Shown here: one piece after another, positions 34,299 to 42,995 of the stretch
How the letters are laid out: each line of letters starts with the position of its first letter
Numbering within the stretch: position 1 is the stretch's first letter
Assembly (NCBI GenBank): GCA_009929735.1
Contig: RZZU01000002.1
Coordinates: 1 to 64,000 of the forward strand
Reading direction: 5' to 3'
Length of the DNA: 64,000 nt
Origin: Clostridia bacterium
GTDB taxonomy: Bacteria; Bacillota; Clostridia; Lachnospirales; Anaerotignaceae
Position numbers and translations under genes: made by a program
Notes under the pieces: generated by a model
Told to the model about the DNA's origin: nothing
The model's input: only the letters and a program-made list of their open reading frames with translations
The model's database searches: none

Positions 34299-35615
34299 AT
34301 GAACATCTTTAAGGGAATATTCAAAGCCCGTGACAAGCCTAAAAATCTTGGCGGCAGCACCAGCTTTCTCTGGGGCGGTTCGTCCTCCGGCAAGGTTGTC
34401 AATGAAAAAACAGCCATGCAAATGACTGCGGTTTACTCATGTGTCCGCATACTTTCTGAAGCAATCGCAGGACTTCCGCTGTTCGTCTACAAATACGGCG
34501 ACGACGGCAGCAAAGATAAATATCTCGACCATCCCCTGTGGCGGGTGCTGCATGACGAACCAAACCCGGAGATGACATCATTTGTATTCCGGGAGACCAT
34601 GATGAACCATCTGCTGCTAACGGGAAATGCTTACGCGCAGATTATCCGCAATGTCCGTGGCGATGTTGTGGCGCTGTATCCTCTCATGCCCGACCGCATG
34701 ACGGTCGACCGGGATTCACAGGGACGGCTGTATTATCGTTACAGAAAAAGCAGCGGTGATGCGCCCGAGGTCAGTAAGAATAAGCCACATGATATTATCC
34801 TTGCGCCAAGCGATGTGCTGCACATTCTCGGATTGGGCTTTGACGGGCTGGTCGGATATTCACCCATAGCAATGGCCAAAAATGCTGTGGGGCTTGCCAT
34901 TGCCGCAGAGGAATATGGTGCGAAATTCTTCGCCAACGGTGCCGCACCAGGCGGTGTTCTCGAACATCCCGGCACATTGAAAGATCCGGAACGTATCAGG
35001 GAAAGCTGGCAATCCACTTTTGGAGGCAGCGCCAACAGCAACAAAATCGCCGTGCTTGAAGAAGGTCTCAAATATACACCCATTGCCATATCACCCGAAC
35101 AGGCGCAATTTTTGGAAACACGGAAATTTCAGATCAACGAAATCGCCCGTATCTTCCGAGTACCGCCGCATATGCTCGCCGACCTTGAAAAATCAAGCTT
35201 TTCCAACATCGAGCAGCAGTCACTGGAGTTCGTGAAATATACACTCGACCCATGGGTCATCCGCTGGGAACAGGCGATGAACAAGTCACTTCTGCTCGAA
35301 AGTGAAAAACGCGATGTGTTCACCAAGTTCAATGTGGATGGACTTCTTCGCGGTGACTATCAGAGCCGTATGACGGGCTATGCTACGGCGCGGCAGAATG
35401 GTTGGATGTCTGCCAACGATATCAGACAGCTTGAAAACTTCGACCGAATACCGGAGGAGCTCGGCGGTGACCTTTACCTTATAAACGGAGCGATGACCAA
35501 ATTACAGGACGCCGGTGCATTTGCAAATATAACTACAACAGAAACGGAGGAAATCTCGGATGGACAAAACAAATCGGGCGCAAAGCCCAGGAAAAGCCCC
35601 CGTCAGGGCGCGTGA
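34299..35615 (+). CDS. Portal protein, HK97 family
   Basis: The 438-aa protein matches HK97-type portals: TAVYSCVRILSEAIAGLPLF, GNAYAQIIRNVRGDVVALYP, IFRVPPHMLADLEKSSFSNI then EQQSLEFVKYTL, and a C-terminal region ending in a basic tail. Twelve copies form the ring through which DNA enters the head. The ATG follows TTGGAGG. It overlaps the protease gene by 56 bases. Confidence 0.95.
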   Translation: MNIFKGIFKARDKPKNLGGSTSFLWGGSSSGKVVNEKTAMQMTAVYSCVRILSEAIAGLPLFVYKYGDDGSKDKYLDHPLWRVLHDEPNPEMTSFVFRETMMNHLLLTGNAYAQIIRNVRGDVVALYPLMPDRMTVDRDSQGRLYYRYRKSSGDAPEVSKNKPHDIILAPSDVLHILGLGFDGLVGYSPIAMAKNAVGLAIAAEEYGAKFFANGAAPGGVLEHPGTLKDPERIRESWQSTFGGSANSNKIAVLEEGLKYTPIAISPEQAQFLETRKFQINEIARIFRVPPHMLADLEKSSFSNIEQQSLEFVKYTLDPWVIRWEQAMNKSLLLESEKRDVFTKFNVDGLLRGDYQSRMTGYATARQNGWMSANDIRQLENFDRIPEELGGDLYLINGAMTKLQDAGAFANITTTETEEISDGQNKSGAKPRKSPRQGA

Positions 35616-36339
35616 TAAAACGCATTTCTGGAACTGGGATAATGACGAGGAATCGGGCGTTCGTACCCTTTGCCTTGACGGCACCATTGCGGACGAGAGC
35701 TGGTGGGGCGATGAAATCACACCTCGAATGTTCAAGGATGAGCTGTTTTCCGGAAGCGGAGATATCGTCGTGTGGATCAACTCGCCCGGTGGGGACTGCG
35801 TGGCGGCTTCACAGATTTACACCATGCTTATGGACTACACGGGAAATGTTACCGTAAAAATCGATGGTCTTGCGGCGAGTGCCGCTTCGGTCATTGCAAT
35901 GGCTGGTACCGAGGTGCTTATGGCTCCCACGGCGCTGCTCATGATTCACAATCCGATGTCAATCGCAATCGGCGATACCGAGGAAATGCAGAAAGCCATC
36001 GCCATGCTGGACGAGGTCAAGGAAAGCATTATCAACGCCTACGAAATCAAGACCGGGCAGTCGAGAGCGAAAATCTCCCATCTCATGGACGGCGAAACCT
36101 GGATGAACGCGAACAAGGCAATTGAGCTGGGCTTTGTGGACGGCATTCTCACGGACACCAAACGCAGTCATACCGATGATGTGGTCTTTGCATTCAGCCG
36201 CAGGGCGGTTACCAATTCGCTTATGAACAAGCTCATCTCGAAATCAGCTCCGAAGCAGGAGCAAAAGAAGCAGGATGCGCCTGTTGGCGTTTCCGTCGAT
36301 GCGGCTATGCAGAAACTGCAAGCTCGTAAATACATTTAA
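35560..36339 (+). CDS. Head maturation protease, ClpP-like
   Basis: The 259-aa protein has the ClpP-type fold used by HK97-like phages for prohead maturation: INSPGGDCVAASQIYTML, GLAASAASVIAMAG with the catalytic serine (Ser107 by alignment), and MIHNPMS with His130. The start lies inside the end of the portal gene, as often seen. It cleaves the scaffold part of the capsid protein encoded next. All catalytic positions look intact. Confidence 0.93.
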   Translation: MDKTNRAQSPGKAPVRARDKTHFWNWDNDEESGVRTLCLDGTIADESWWGDEITPRMFKDELFSGSGDIVVWINSPGGDCVAASQIYTMLMDYTGNVTVKIDGLAASAASVIAMAGTEVLMAPTALLMIHNPMSIAIGDTEEMQKAIAMLDEVKESIINAYEIKTGQSRAKISHLMDGETWMNANKAIELGFVDGILTDTKRSHTDDVVFAFSRRAVTNSLMNKLISKSAPKQEQKKQDAPVGVSVDAAMQKLQARKYI

Positions 36340-36354
36340 CGGAGGTATTTGATT

Positions 36355-37536
36355 ATGAAAAAGGTACTTGAAATGCGTGAAAAACGCGCAAAGGCATGGG
36401 ATGCTGCAAAGGCGTTCCTGGACACCCGCGCCAAGGAAGGCGTCCTCTCCGCAGAGGATAATGCTACCTACGACAAGATGCTGGCGGATGTGGACTCGAT
36501 GGCGCGTCAGATCGCTCTTGAGGAAGACCGCGTGGCAAGAGACACCGCTATGGCACAGCCCACCAGCTCTCCCATCACGGCAAAACCTAACGCACAGGAT
36601 GGAAAACCCGTCCACTTCAGAGCAACCGCCGAATACCGCGAGGACTTTCTGAACCTCGTGCGCGGAAGGCGTCCCGTTCATAACGTCATGGAGGAAGGCA
36701 CTCCCTCCACTGGCGGTTATCTTGTTCCGATTGAGTTCGACAGAAATCTTGTCCGGGCGCTTGAGCGTGAGAACGTGATTCGCTCCATTTCTAAGGTAAT
36801 CACCACAGCGGCGCCCCACAGGATTAACGTCGCGCTTACCGATGTTTCTGCCGACTGGGTGGCAGAGTCCGGCGTCTTTACGCCCAGCACACCCACCTTC
36901 AATCAGCTTTCCCTTGATGCCTACACCCTTCGTGCGGCAGCACTGGTTTCGGAGGAATTGCTTCAGGATTCCATGTTTGACCTTGAAGACTATCTCATCG
37001 ACAATTTCGCCCGTGCTTTTGCGGCGAAGGAGGAGCAGGCCTTTTGCGTCGGTGCAGGCAGCACCCAGCCCACGGGCATCTTCACTGCGAGCGGCGGTGA
37101 TGTCGGTGTAACTACAGCGGCGGCCGGGGCAATCACAGCGGACGAACTCATCGAGCTGACCTATTCCCTCAAGGACGGCTACAAGAAAAGCGCCAAATTT
37201 GTTTTGAACAGTGCAACCCTCGCGGGTATCCGCAAGCTCAAGGACGGTAACGGTGCATATATGTGGCAGCCATCTCTGCAGGCAGATCAGCCCGACCGTC
37301 TGCTCGGTTTTCCGGTTTATGTTTCGCAGTATGCTCCGACCATTGCGGCAAACGCATACACCGTCGCTTTCGGTGATTTCCAAAACTACTGGATTGCCGA
37401 CCGCAGCGGCAGAACCGTGCGCCGTGCGGATGAACTGCATATCGCCAACCTGCAGACCGGCTTCTACGCTTTCCAGCGCGTCGACGGCAAGACCGTACTG
37501 CCCGAAGGTATCAAGCTGCTCAAGCAGCACGCTTAA
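36355..37536 (+). CDS. Major capsid protein, HK97 fold
   Basis: This 393-aa protein has an N-terminal coiled-coil delta domain (about 1-60) that would be removed by the protease, followed by the HK97-fold capsid domain with EGTPSTGGYLVPIEFDRNLV, WVAESGVFTPSTPTFNQLSL and a C-terminal VTFQNYWIADRSG-like segment (GDFQNYWIADRSGRTVRRAD). The ATG at 36355 follows GGAGG by nine bases; the TTG six bases upstream is too close. Confidence 0.95.
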   Translation: MKKVLEMREKRAKAWDAAKAFLDTRAKEGVLSAEDNATYDKMLADVDSMARQIALEEDRVARDTAMAQPTSSPITAKPNAQDGKPVHFRATAEYREDFLNLVRGRRPVHNVMEEGTPSTGGYLVPIEFDRNLVRALERENVIRSISKVITTAAPHRINVALTDVSADWVAESGVFTPSTPTFNQLSLDAYTLRAAALVSEELLQDSMFDLEDYLIDNFARAFAAKEEQAFCVGAGSTQPTGIFTASGGDVGVTTAAAGAITADELIELTYSLKDGYKKSAKFVLNSATLAGIRKLKDGNGAYMWQPSLQADQPDRLLGFPVYVSQYAPTIAANAYTVAFGDFQNYWIADRSGRTVRRADELHIANLQTGFYAFQRVDGKTVLPEGIKLLKQHA

Positions 37537-37551
37537 GAGGAGGATTTCGCT

Positions 37552-37914
37552 ATGTCATATAACACAAAAAACTACACCGAACAGGGCGGTGAAAAAACCG
37601 TCATCGGCGGCACACTGGAAATCAAGGAGGGAGCCTCGGTAACGGGGCTCTCCGCCAATCCTCTTCTCGTAGCAACGGCTGAAGCTTTAGGTGGTATAAA
37701 AGCCGAAGAAGCCACTGTGGGAGATACCGTTGAAGTAAAAATCGGTGAGGACGGAATTCTTTATGTGCCGACATATCCGGTCGCACCTGAAATACCCATA
37801 GCTACAAATCAAGCTGACAGCATAGCCGAGGATACAGCCGCACTTGTCACGGATTTCAATGCCCTACTTGCCAAACTGAAAGCGGCGGGATTGATGGTGG
37901 CAGACGAAGAATGA
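37552..37914 (+). CDS. Head fibre-like protein
   Basis: This 120-aa protein matches the short head fibre family: an N-terminal segment (YTEQGGEKTVIGGTLEIKEG then ASVTGL), a small domain and a C-terminal helix (SIAEDTAALVTDFNALLAKL). Such proteins decorate capsids or bind hosts in some phages, and lie between the capsid and head-tail genes as here. The ATG follows AGAGGAGG. Confidence 0.8.
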   Translation: MSYNTKNYTEQGGEKTVIGGTLEIKEGASVTGLSANPLLVATAEALGGIKAEEATVGDTVEVKIGEDGILYVPTYPVAPEIPIATNQADSIAEDTAALVTDFNALLAKLKAAGLMVADEE

Positions 37915-37933
37915 CTGAAAGGAGGCGGATGGC

Positions 37934-38251
37934 ATGACAACAGATAATCTTCTACCCAAAGTAAAAGCAAACCTAATCCTGGAGCATGACGCAGACGATG
38001 GCATTCTACTGCATTTCATCAAAGCAGCCGTCTCCTATGCGGAGAGTTACCAGCATGTCACTGAGGGCCATTACATTGAAAACCCTATGCCACCCACCAC
38101 GGAACAGGCAGTAATCATGCTGTCGAGTCATTTCTACGAGAGCAGAGATGGCTCTACGGCTGGTTTCTTCGCCGATAGCGTACAGGCAGGTCAGCAGGTT
38201 TGGAACACGGTAAATTTACTTCTAAGACTCGACCGGGATTGGAAGGTGTGA
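37934..38251 (+). CDS. Head-tail connector protein (gp6-like)
   Basis: The 105-aa protein fits the phage gp6-like head-tail connector family: a helical N-terminus (LLPKVKANLILEHDADDGIL), HFIKAAVSYAESYQHV, then TEQAVIMLSSHFYESRDGST and a C-terminal helix. It would form the ring beneath the portal. The ATG follows AAAGGAGG by nine bases and it precedes the head closure gene by one base. Confidence 0.88.
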   Translation: MTTDNLLPKVKANLILEHDADDGILLHFIKAAVSYAESYQHVTEGHYIENPMPPTTEQAVIMLSSHFYESRDGSTAGFFADSVQAGQQVWNTVNLLLRLDRDWKV

Positions 38252-38252
38252 C

Positions 38253-38585
38253 ATGAGCTTTGGAAAGATGAACACCTTTATAGACATTGTTGAGAAAGTA
38301 ACCATAAAAGACTCGGAAGGTTTCAGTACTGAGGTTGACAATATTGTTGCTTCCATCAAAGCATATCGGGAAGGTCGGCATAGCACCGAAATATGGGCGA
38401 ACAGAGCCGCATTTTCGGAGGCCACCGACCTTTTCCGTTTTCGCTGTATTCCCGGTGTCACTGTTACAACCGCAATGCTTATTGTTTGTGCAGACGGCCG
38501 ATTTGAAATTACCTCAGTGGAGGATGTCAAAGGCCGTGGAATGTACATTGAAGTACTCGCCAAGGAGGTGAAACCCAGTGGCTAA
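38253..38585 (+). CDS. Head closure / head-tail adaptor protein
   Basis: This 110-aa protein matches SPP1 gp16-like head closure proteins: MNTFIDIVEKVTIKDSEGFS, TEIWANRAAFSEATDLFRFR, and DGRFEITSVEDVKGRGMYIE then VLAKEV. It seals the head channel and binds the tail. It overlaps the start of the next gene by eight bases. Confidence 0.88.
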   Translation: MSFGKMNTFIDIVEKVTIKDSEGFSTEVDNIVASIKAYREGRHSTEIWANRAAFSEATDLFRFRCIPGVTVTTAMLIVCADGRFEITSVEDVKGRGMYIEVLAKEVKPSG

Positions 38586-39009
38586 AGTAACTATGAAAAT
38601 GCCGGAGGACTTCCTTCTGAAGGTCTCACGGCTGAACGATAAAACTGATGAAATTATCCCTCGTGTGCTTAAGGCTGGCGGTGAGGTTGTGCTTGATAAA
38701 GTAAAGGCTAATCTCAATTCAGCGGTTGGTCGTGATACAAAGTATCCTTCACGTTCCACCGGCCAGCTTGCGGCGGCATTGGGACTTTCACCTGCCCTAC
38801 AGGACAGGGATGGCAACCACAACGTTAAGATCGGCTTTTCTGAACCGCGCCGTGACGGAAACAGCAATGCGAAGATAGCCAATATCATCGAATACGGAAA
38901 ATCGGGGCAACCGGCAAAACCATTCTTGAAGCCAGCGAGAACCACCAGTAGAAAGCCCTGCATCGAAGCGATGAAAGCAAAGCTGGACGAGGAGGTAAAT
39001 AAGATATGA
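38578..39009 (+). CDS. HK97 gp10-family morphogenesis protein
   Basis: The 143-aa protein belongs to the HK97 gp10 family of tail-completion proteins: VLKAGGEVVLDKVKANLNSA, STGQLAAALGLSP, and IANIIEYGKSGQPAKPFLKP then ART. The start is GTG with AAGGAGGTG upstream, and it overlaps both neighbours by a few bases. Confidence 0.9.
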   Translation: MAKVTMKMPEDFLLKVSRLNDKTDEIIPRVLKAGGEVVLDKVKANLNSAVGRDTKYPSRSTGQLAAALGLSPALQDRDGNHNVKIGFSEPRRDGNSNAKIANIIEYGKSGQPAKPFLKPARTTSRKPCIEAMKAKLDEEVNKI

Positions 39010-39347
39010 GTCTACTTTCAGATTTAAGTGAAGTCCTGACGCCGTTGAATATCCCTATCGAAACAGGCTTATTCAGCGGTGTACCTCCTGACGAATATTT
39101 GGTCTTTATCCCTCTGACTGATTTGTTTGAAGTTCATGCGGATAACCGACCAGGCTTTGACGTGCAGGAAGTGCGGATATCTCTGTTCTCAAAAGGCAAT
39201 TACCAACAGCGGAAAAGGCAGATCACTACGGCTTTGCTGAATGCAGATATTACTGTGACTGAACGACGGTACATCGGGCACGAGGACGATACCGGATATC
39301 ATCATTACGCCATTGATGTGGCAAAATCATACGAAACGGAGGAATAA
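39006..39347 (+). CDS. Tail terminator-like protein
   Basis: This 113-aa protein has the size, position and mixed alpha/beta pattern of tail completion/terminator proteins encoded between gp10-like and major tail genes (IPIETGLFSGVPPDEYLVFI, VQEVRISLFSKGNYQQRKRQ, YHHYAIDVAKSYE). It would cap the tail tube and bind the head. It overlaps the preceding gene by four bases. Confidence 0.82.
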   Translation: MSLLSDLSEVLTPLNIPIETGLFSGVPPDEYLVFIPLTDLFEVHADNRPGFDVQEVRISLFSKGNYQQRKRQITTALLNADITVTERRYIGHEDDTGYHHYAIDVAKSYETEE

Positions 39348-39350
39348 AAC

Positions 39351-39941
39351 ATGGCAACTATCGGTCTTGATAGACTTTACTATTCAAAAATAACCGAGGA
39401 CTCCAACGGCGAAGAAACCTATGCTACGCCGCTTGTCCTCGCTAAAGCCATCACCGCTGAACTCTCGGTTGAGCTGGTGGAGGCAATTCTGTACGCTGAC
39501 GACGGTGCCGCTGAAGTTGTAAAAGACTTCAACAGTGGAACGCTCACCCTTGGCGTTGACGACATCGGCCCCACGGCGGCGGCAGATCTAACCGGCTCAT
39601 CCACCGATGACAACGGTGTGCTGATTTCTGCCAGCGAAAATGTGGGTACACCCGTTGCGGTAGGCTTCCGTGCTCAGAAGGCCAACGGCACCTATCGATA
39701 CTTCTGGCTCTATCGCGTAAAGTTCGGTCTGCCCGCAACGAACCTTCAGACAAAGGCGGATTCCATCACCTTCTCTACGCCGACCATCGAAGGAACGGTT
39801 ATGCGAAGGAATAAACTGGACGGCATGGGTAAGCACCCATGGAAAGCGGAGGTCACTGAAGGTGACGCAGGAGTCTCATCCGGTACCATCACCGGCTGGT
39901 TTACTGAAGTTTACGAACCGGTCTACACGCCGGAGCCGTAA
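39351..39941 (+). CDS. Major tail protein
   Basis: The 196-aa protein matches phi13-family major tail proteins (IGLDRLYYSKITEDSNGEET, AKAITAELSVELVEAILYAD then DGAAEVVKDF, and a C-terminal WKAEVTEGDAGVSSGTITGW). It forms the flexible tail tube, marking the phage as a siphovirus. The ATG follows GAGGAA and the stop is 13 bases before the tail chaperone gene. Confidence 0.92.
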   Translation: MATIGLDRLYYSKITEDSNGEETYATPLVLAKAITAELSVELVEAILYADDGAAEVVKDFNSGTLTLGVDDIGPTAAADLTGSSTDDNGVLISASENVGTPVAVGFRAQKANGTYRYFWLYRVKFGLPATNLQTKADSITFSTPTIEGTVMRRNKLDGMGKHPWKAEVTEGDAGVSSGTITGWFTEVYEPVYTPEP

Positions 39942-39954
39942 GGAGGATTGAACT

Positions 39955-40359
39955 ATGGATAATGAGCGAAGCGCCGCTATCAAAATCGGCGACAAAGAGT
40001 ATGAACTGGTTCTGACCACACGTGCGACAAAGGCCATTGCCGGTCGATATGGCGGGCTTGAAAATCTCGGGGAAAAACTGATGAAATCAGAGAACTTTGA
40101 AATGGCGCTGGACGAGATTGTTTGGCTTATTACGCTGCTTGCAAATCAGTCAATCTTGATTCGCAACCTTAAAAATAAGAATGCTCCGGAGGAACTTCTT
40201 ACTGAGGAGGAAGTGGAGCTTCTGACCTCTCCGCTTGACTTGGCAGCATATAAAAACGCAATCACCGAAGCGATGTTCAAAGGCACAAAGCGCGATGTTG
40301 AAAGTGAGGAAGATAGCGCCACCAGAGGTGCCGCATCAAAAAACGTGGAAGTCGGGTAA
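39955..40359 (+). CDS. Tail assembly chaperone, G part
   Basis: This 134-aa protein is the short form of the tail assembly chaperone (gpG-like): GDKEYELVLTTRATKAIAGR, a helical body, and an acidic tail. A perfect A AAA AAC slippery site lies at 40338-40344, five codons before the stop. Slippage by -1 there joins it to the T frame ending at 40547. This G/GT arrangement, just upstream of the tape measure gene, is standard for siphoviruses. Confidence 0.92.
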   Translation: MDNERSAAIKIGDKEYELVLTTRATKAIAGRYGGLENLGEKLMKSENFEMALDEIVWLITLLANQSILIRNLKNKNAPEELLTEEEVELLTSPLDLAAYKNAITEAMFKGTKRDVESEEDSATRGAASKNVEVG

Positions 40360-40547
40360 CGGACGCTGAAGTCTTTACCCGGCTTCTTTACTATGGAACA
40401 GTTCAGATGGGCATGGACACAGACGAATTCTGGCTCATGCCCATCGGGCTGTTTTTTGATTTATGGGCTTGTCACAAACAATGGCATGGGATTGAGAAGC
40501 CGAAGAAAACCCGAACCATTGACGATATTATCCCGCCGGGGATTTAA
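40344..40547 (+). CDS. Tail assembly chaperone, T extension made by -1 frameshift
   Basis: No independent start is needed: after the slippery heptamer A AAA AAC (40338-40344) the -1 frame is open to the TAA at 40545 and encodes 67 residues (RGSRVTDAEVFTRLLYYGTV, DTDEFWLMPIGLFFDLWACH, then RTIDDIIPPGI). The aromatic DEFWxMP and LFFDLWACHKQW segments are those of T-type extensions, which bind the tape measure protein. The fusion would be about 197 aa. It ends 14 bases before the tape measure start. Confidence 0.88.
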   Translation, partial: RGSRVTDAEVFTRLLYYGTVQMGMDTDEFWLMPIGLFFDLWACHKQWHGIEKPKKTRTIDDIIPPGI

Positions 40548-40561
40548 GGGGGTGAGCACAG

Positions 40562-42982
40562 ATGGCGGACAATTTTGGCCTGAAAATAGGCATTGAGGGC
40601 GAACGCGAGTTTAAGAACGCCCTTCGCGATATCAACCAGTCTTTTAAGGTGCTGGGCAGTGAAATGACGCTTGTCACCAGCCAGTTTGACAAAAACGATA
40701 AGTCCGTGCAAGCGGTCACCGCCCGTAACGCTACGCTGAATAAAGAAATCGATGCGCAGAAGAGCAAGATTGAAACCCTGCGTGCCGCCCTGCAGAATGC
40801 CTCGGAGTCTTTTGGCGAGAACGACCGCCGTACTCAGAACTGGCAGATTCAGCTAAATAAGGCACAAGCAGAACTCAACGGGATGGAGCGTGAACTTGAG
40901 CAGTCCACAATCGAAGCGGATAACCTCGGCGATGAATTGGACGAATCCGGAAAAAGCGCGGAAGATGCCGGCGGCAAGTTTGACAAGCTCGGTGGCATCC
41001 TCAAGGGTATTGGTATTGCGATGGGTGCAGTTGCCGTCGCTGCCGGAGCCGCCGCTATCAAGCTGGGCAAAGAAGTCGTACAACAATTCGGCGAGTTGGA
41101 ACAAAACCTCGGTGGCTCGGAGGCGGTTTTCGGTGCATACGCCGCGTCGATTCAGAAAACCGGTGAGGAAGCATATAGAAACCTCGGTGTTTCCCAAAGT
41201 GAGTATCTCGCTACTGCCAACAAAATGGGTGCGTTGTTCCAAGGGTCCGGTATACAGCAACAGAAAAGCCTTGAGCTAACTGAAAAGGCCATGCAGCGGG
41301 CAGCGGATATGGCTTCTGTTATGGGCGTTGATATGCAAATGGCACTGGACTCGGTGGCGGGCGCAGCAAAAGGCAACTTCACCATGATGGATAATCTCGG
41401 TGTTGCTATGAACGCTACCAATATCCAGGCATATGCTCTCGCAAAGGGTCTGGATTTTACTTGGAACACCGCCACACAAGCGGAAAAAGCCGAAATCGCC
41501 ATGCAGATGTTTTTCGAGAACACGGAGCAGTATGCCGGCAACTTTGCACGCGAATCAACTCAGACAATAACCGGCTCTATTGGCATGTTACAAGCCGCTC
41601 TTGGCTCTTTTACTGGCGGACTCGGCAATGCCAATGCCGACATGACCAACCTGACTGAAAACCTCGTGGATGCTTTCCGCGCGGTTGTCGCAAACATCGT
41701 GCCTGTTTTGGAAAACATCGTAACCGCACTCCCGCCTGCGTTCGATGCAATTTTAACTGCGGTGGGCGACCTGCTTCCTATGTTGCTCGAAACTGTTACG
41801 AGCCTGTTCACGCAGGTGCTTGAAACGCTCCTGAACCTTCTGCCGGAACTTATCCCAGCGGCGGTGGATGCCGTCATGACGATAGTCGGAGCGTTGATTG
41901 ACAGCCTGCCGCTTCTCATCGATGCAGCGGTGCAACTGGTTACGGCGTTGGTACAAGGCATAGGAAATGCACTGCCAAAACTGATCCCGGCGGCGCTTAC
42001 CGCAATCATGACGATTGTCCAAGGTTTGATTGAGAACCTGCCAATGCTGCTGGATGCAGCTTTGCAGTTGATTATAGGGTTAGCACAAGGGCTGGTGGAT
42101 GCAATTCCGCAGTTAATCGCCGCACTGCCCGCTATTATTGCCGCCATCATTGCCTTTATCATCGGAGCCATTCCAGAGATTATTGATGCGGGTATTCAGT
42201 TGTTGACCTCACTGGTGACAGCATTGCCTACCATCATTACAGCAGTCGTGGAAGCAATTCCGCAAATCATCGACAGTATCATCAATGCAGTCATTGGGTC
42301 GATTCCCTTGATTATTGACGCTGGCATACGGCTTCTGATATCGCTGATACAGGCACTCCCTCAGATTATTACAACTGTTGTGGCTGCGATTCCGAAGATT
42401 ATAACCTCACTGGTGAACGCTATCGTAGGTAACATTGATAAAATCATTTTGGCTGGTGTTCAGTTGTTTATTGCCTTGATTGCGAACCTGCCGAAAATCA
42501 TCGTCGAGGTGGTCAAAGCAGTGCCGCAGATTATCACGGGTCTGGTCAAAGCGTTTACCGGCTACATCGGACAGATGGCGCAGGTCGGCGGCAATCTCAT
42601 CAAAGGTTTGTGGAATGGTATTTCTGACGCTGGTGCTTGGCTATGGAATAAAATTTCCGGCTTCTTCGGCAATGTGGTATCGAAGATTAAGAACTTCTTC
42701 GGTATTAAATCCCCCTCTGCTCTGTTTGCCGGAATTGGCCACAACATGGGTGAAGGTATCGGTGTGGGCTTTGAGGATGCTATGGCAGCCGTTTCAAGGG
42801 ATATGCAAAATGCTGTACCCACAAACTTCGATTTGAATTACAAAGGTTTATCTGGGCAAGGCAGTGCCACCGGTACAAGCATCACGCAAAACCTATCTGT
42901 GGTGACACCAAAAGCACTGTCCGAAAAAGAACTGGCACGGGAGTTCAAAAACCTCTCCCGCAAGCTGGCACTTGAATATTAA
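40562..42982 (+). CDS. Tail tape measure protein
   Basis: This 806-aa protein starts with a coiled-coil region (about 40-135), then a transmembrane-like segment (ILKGIGIAMGAVAVAAGAAA), the conserved tape-measure domain (MGALFQGSGIQQQKSLELTE, FAREST then QTITGSIGMLQAALGSF), and about 270 residues of hydrophobic, tandem repeats of about 44 residues (for example SIPLIIDAGIRLLISLIQAL). The C-terminus has KIKNFFGIKSPSALFAGIGH. Length sets tail length, about 0.12 micrometre by the usual 1.5 angstrom per residue. Confidence 0.95.
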   Translation: MADNFGLKIGIEGEREFKNALRDINQSFKVLGSEMTLVTSQFDKNDKSVQAVTARNATLNKEIDAQKSKIETLRAALQNASESFGENDRRTQNWQIQLNKAQAELNGMERELEQSTIEADNLGDELDESGKSAEDAGGKFDKLGGILKGIGIAMGAVAVAAGAAAIKLGKEVVQQFGELEQNLGGSEAVFGAYAASIQKTGEEAYRNLGVSQSEYLATANKMGALFQGSGIQQQKSLELTEKAMQRAADMASVMGVDMQMALDSVAGAAKGNFTMMDNLGVAMNATNIQAYALAKGLDFTWNTATQAEKAEIAMQMFFENTEQYAGNFARESTQTITGSIGMLQAALGSFTGGLGNANADMTNLTENLVDAFRAVVANIVPVLENIVTALPPAFDAILTAVGDLLPMLLETVTSLFTQVLETLLNLLPELIPAAVDAVMTIVGALIDSLPLLIDAAVQLVTALVQGIGNALPKLIPAALTAIMTIVQGLIENLPMLLDAALQLIIGLAQGLVDAIPQLIAALPAIIAAIIAFIIGAIPEIIDAGIQLLTSLVTALPTIITAVVEAIPQIIDSIINAVIGSIPLIIDAGIRLLISLIQALPQIITTVVAAIPKIITSLVNAIVGNIDKIILAGVQLFIALIANLPKIIVEVVKAVPQIITGLVKAFTGYIGQMAQVGGNLIKGLWNGISDAGAWLWNKISGFFGNVVSKIKNFFGIKSPSALFAGIGHNMGEGIGVGFEDAMAAVSRDMQNAVPTNFDLNYKGLSGQGSATGTSITQNLSVVTPKALSEKELAREFKNLSRKLALEY

Positions 42983-42995
42983 AGGAGGTCTGACT

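Noticed and set aside
40393..40596. 67-codon plus-strand frame after the tail chaperone
   Set aside because: It is in a different frame from the T extension; the -1 frame ending at 40547 has the expected gpT motifs.
40562..42982. Tape measure repeats as separate small membrane proteins on the minus strand
   Set aside because: The minus-strand open frames come from repetitive hydrophobic coding DNA and have no starts or matches.
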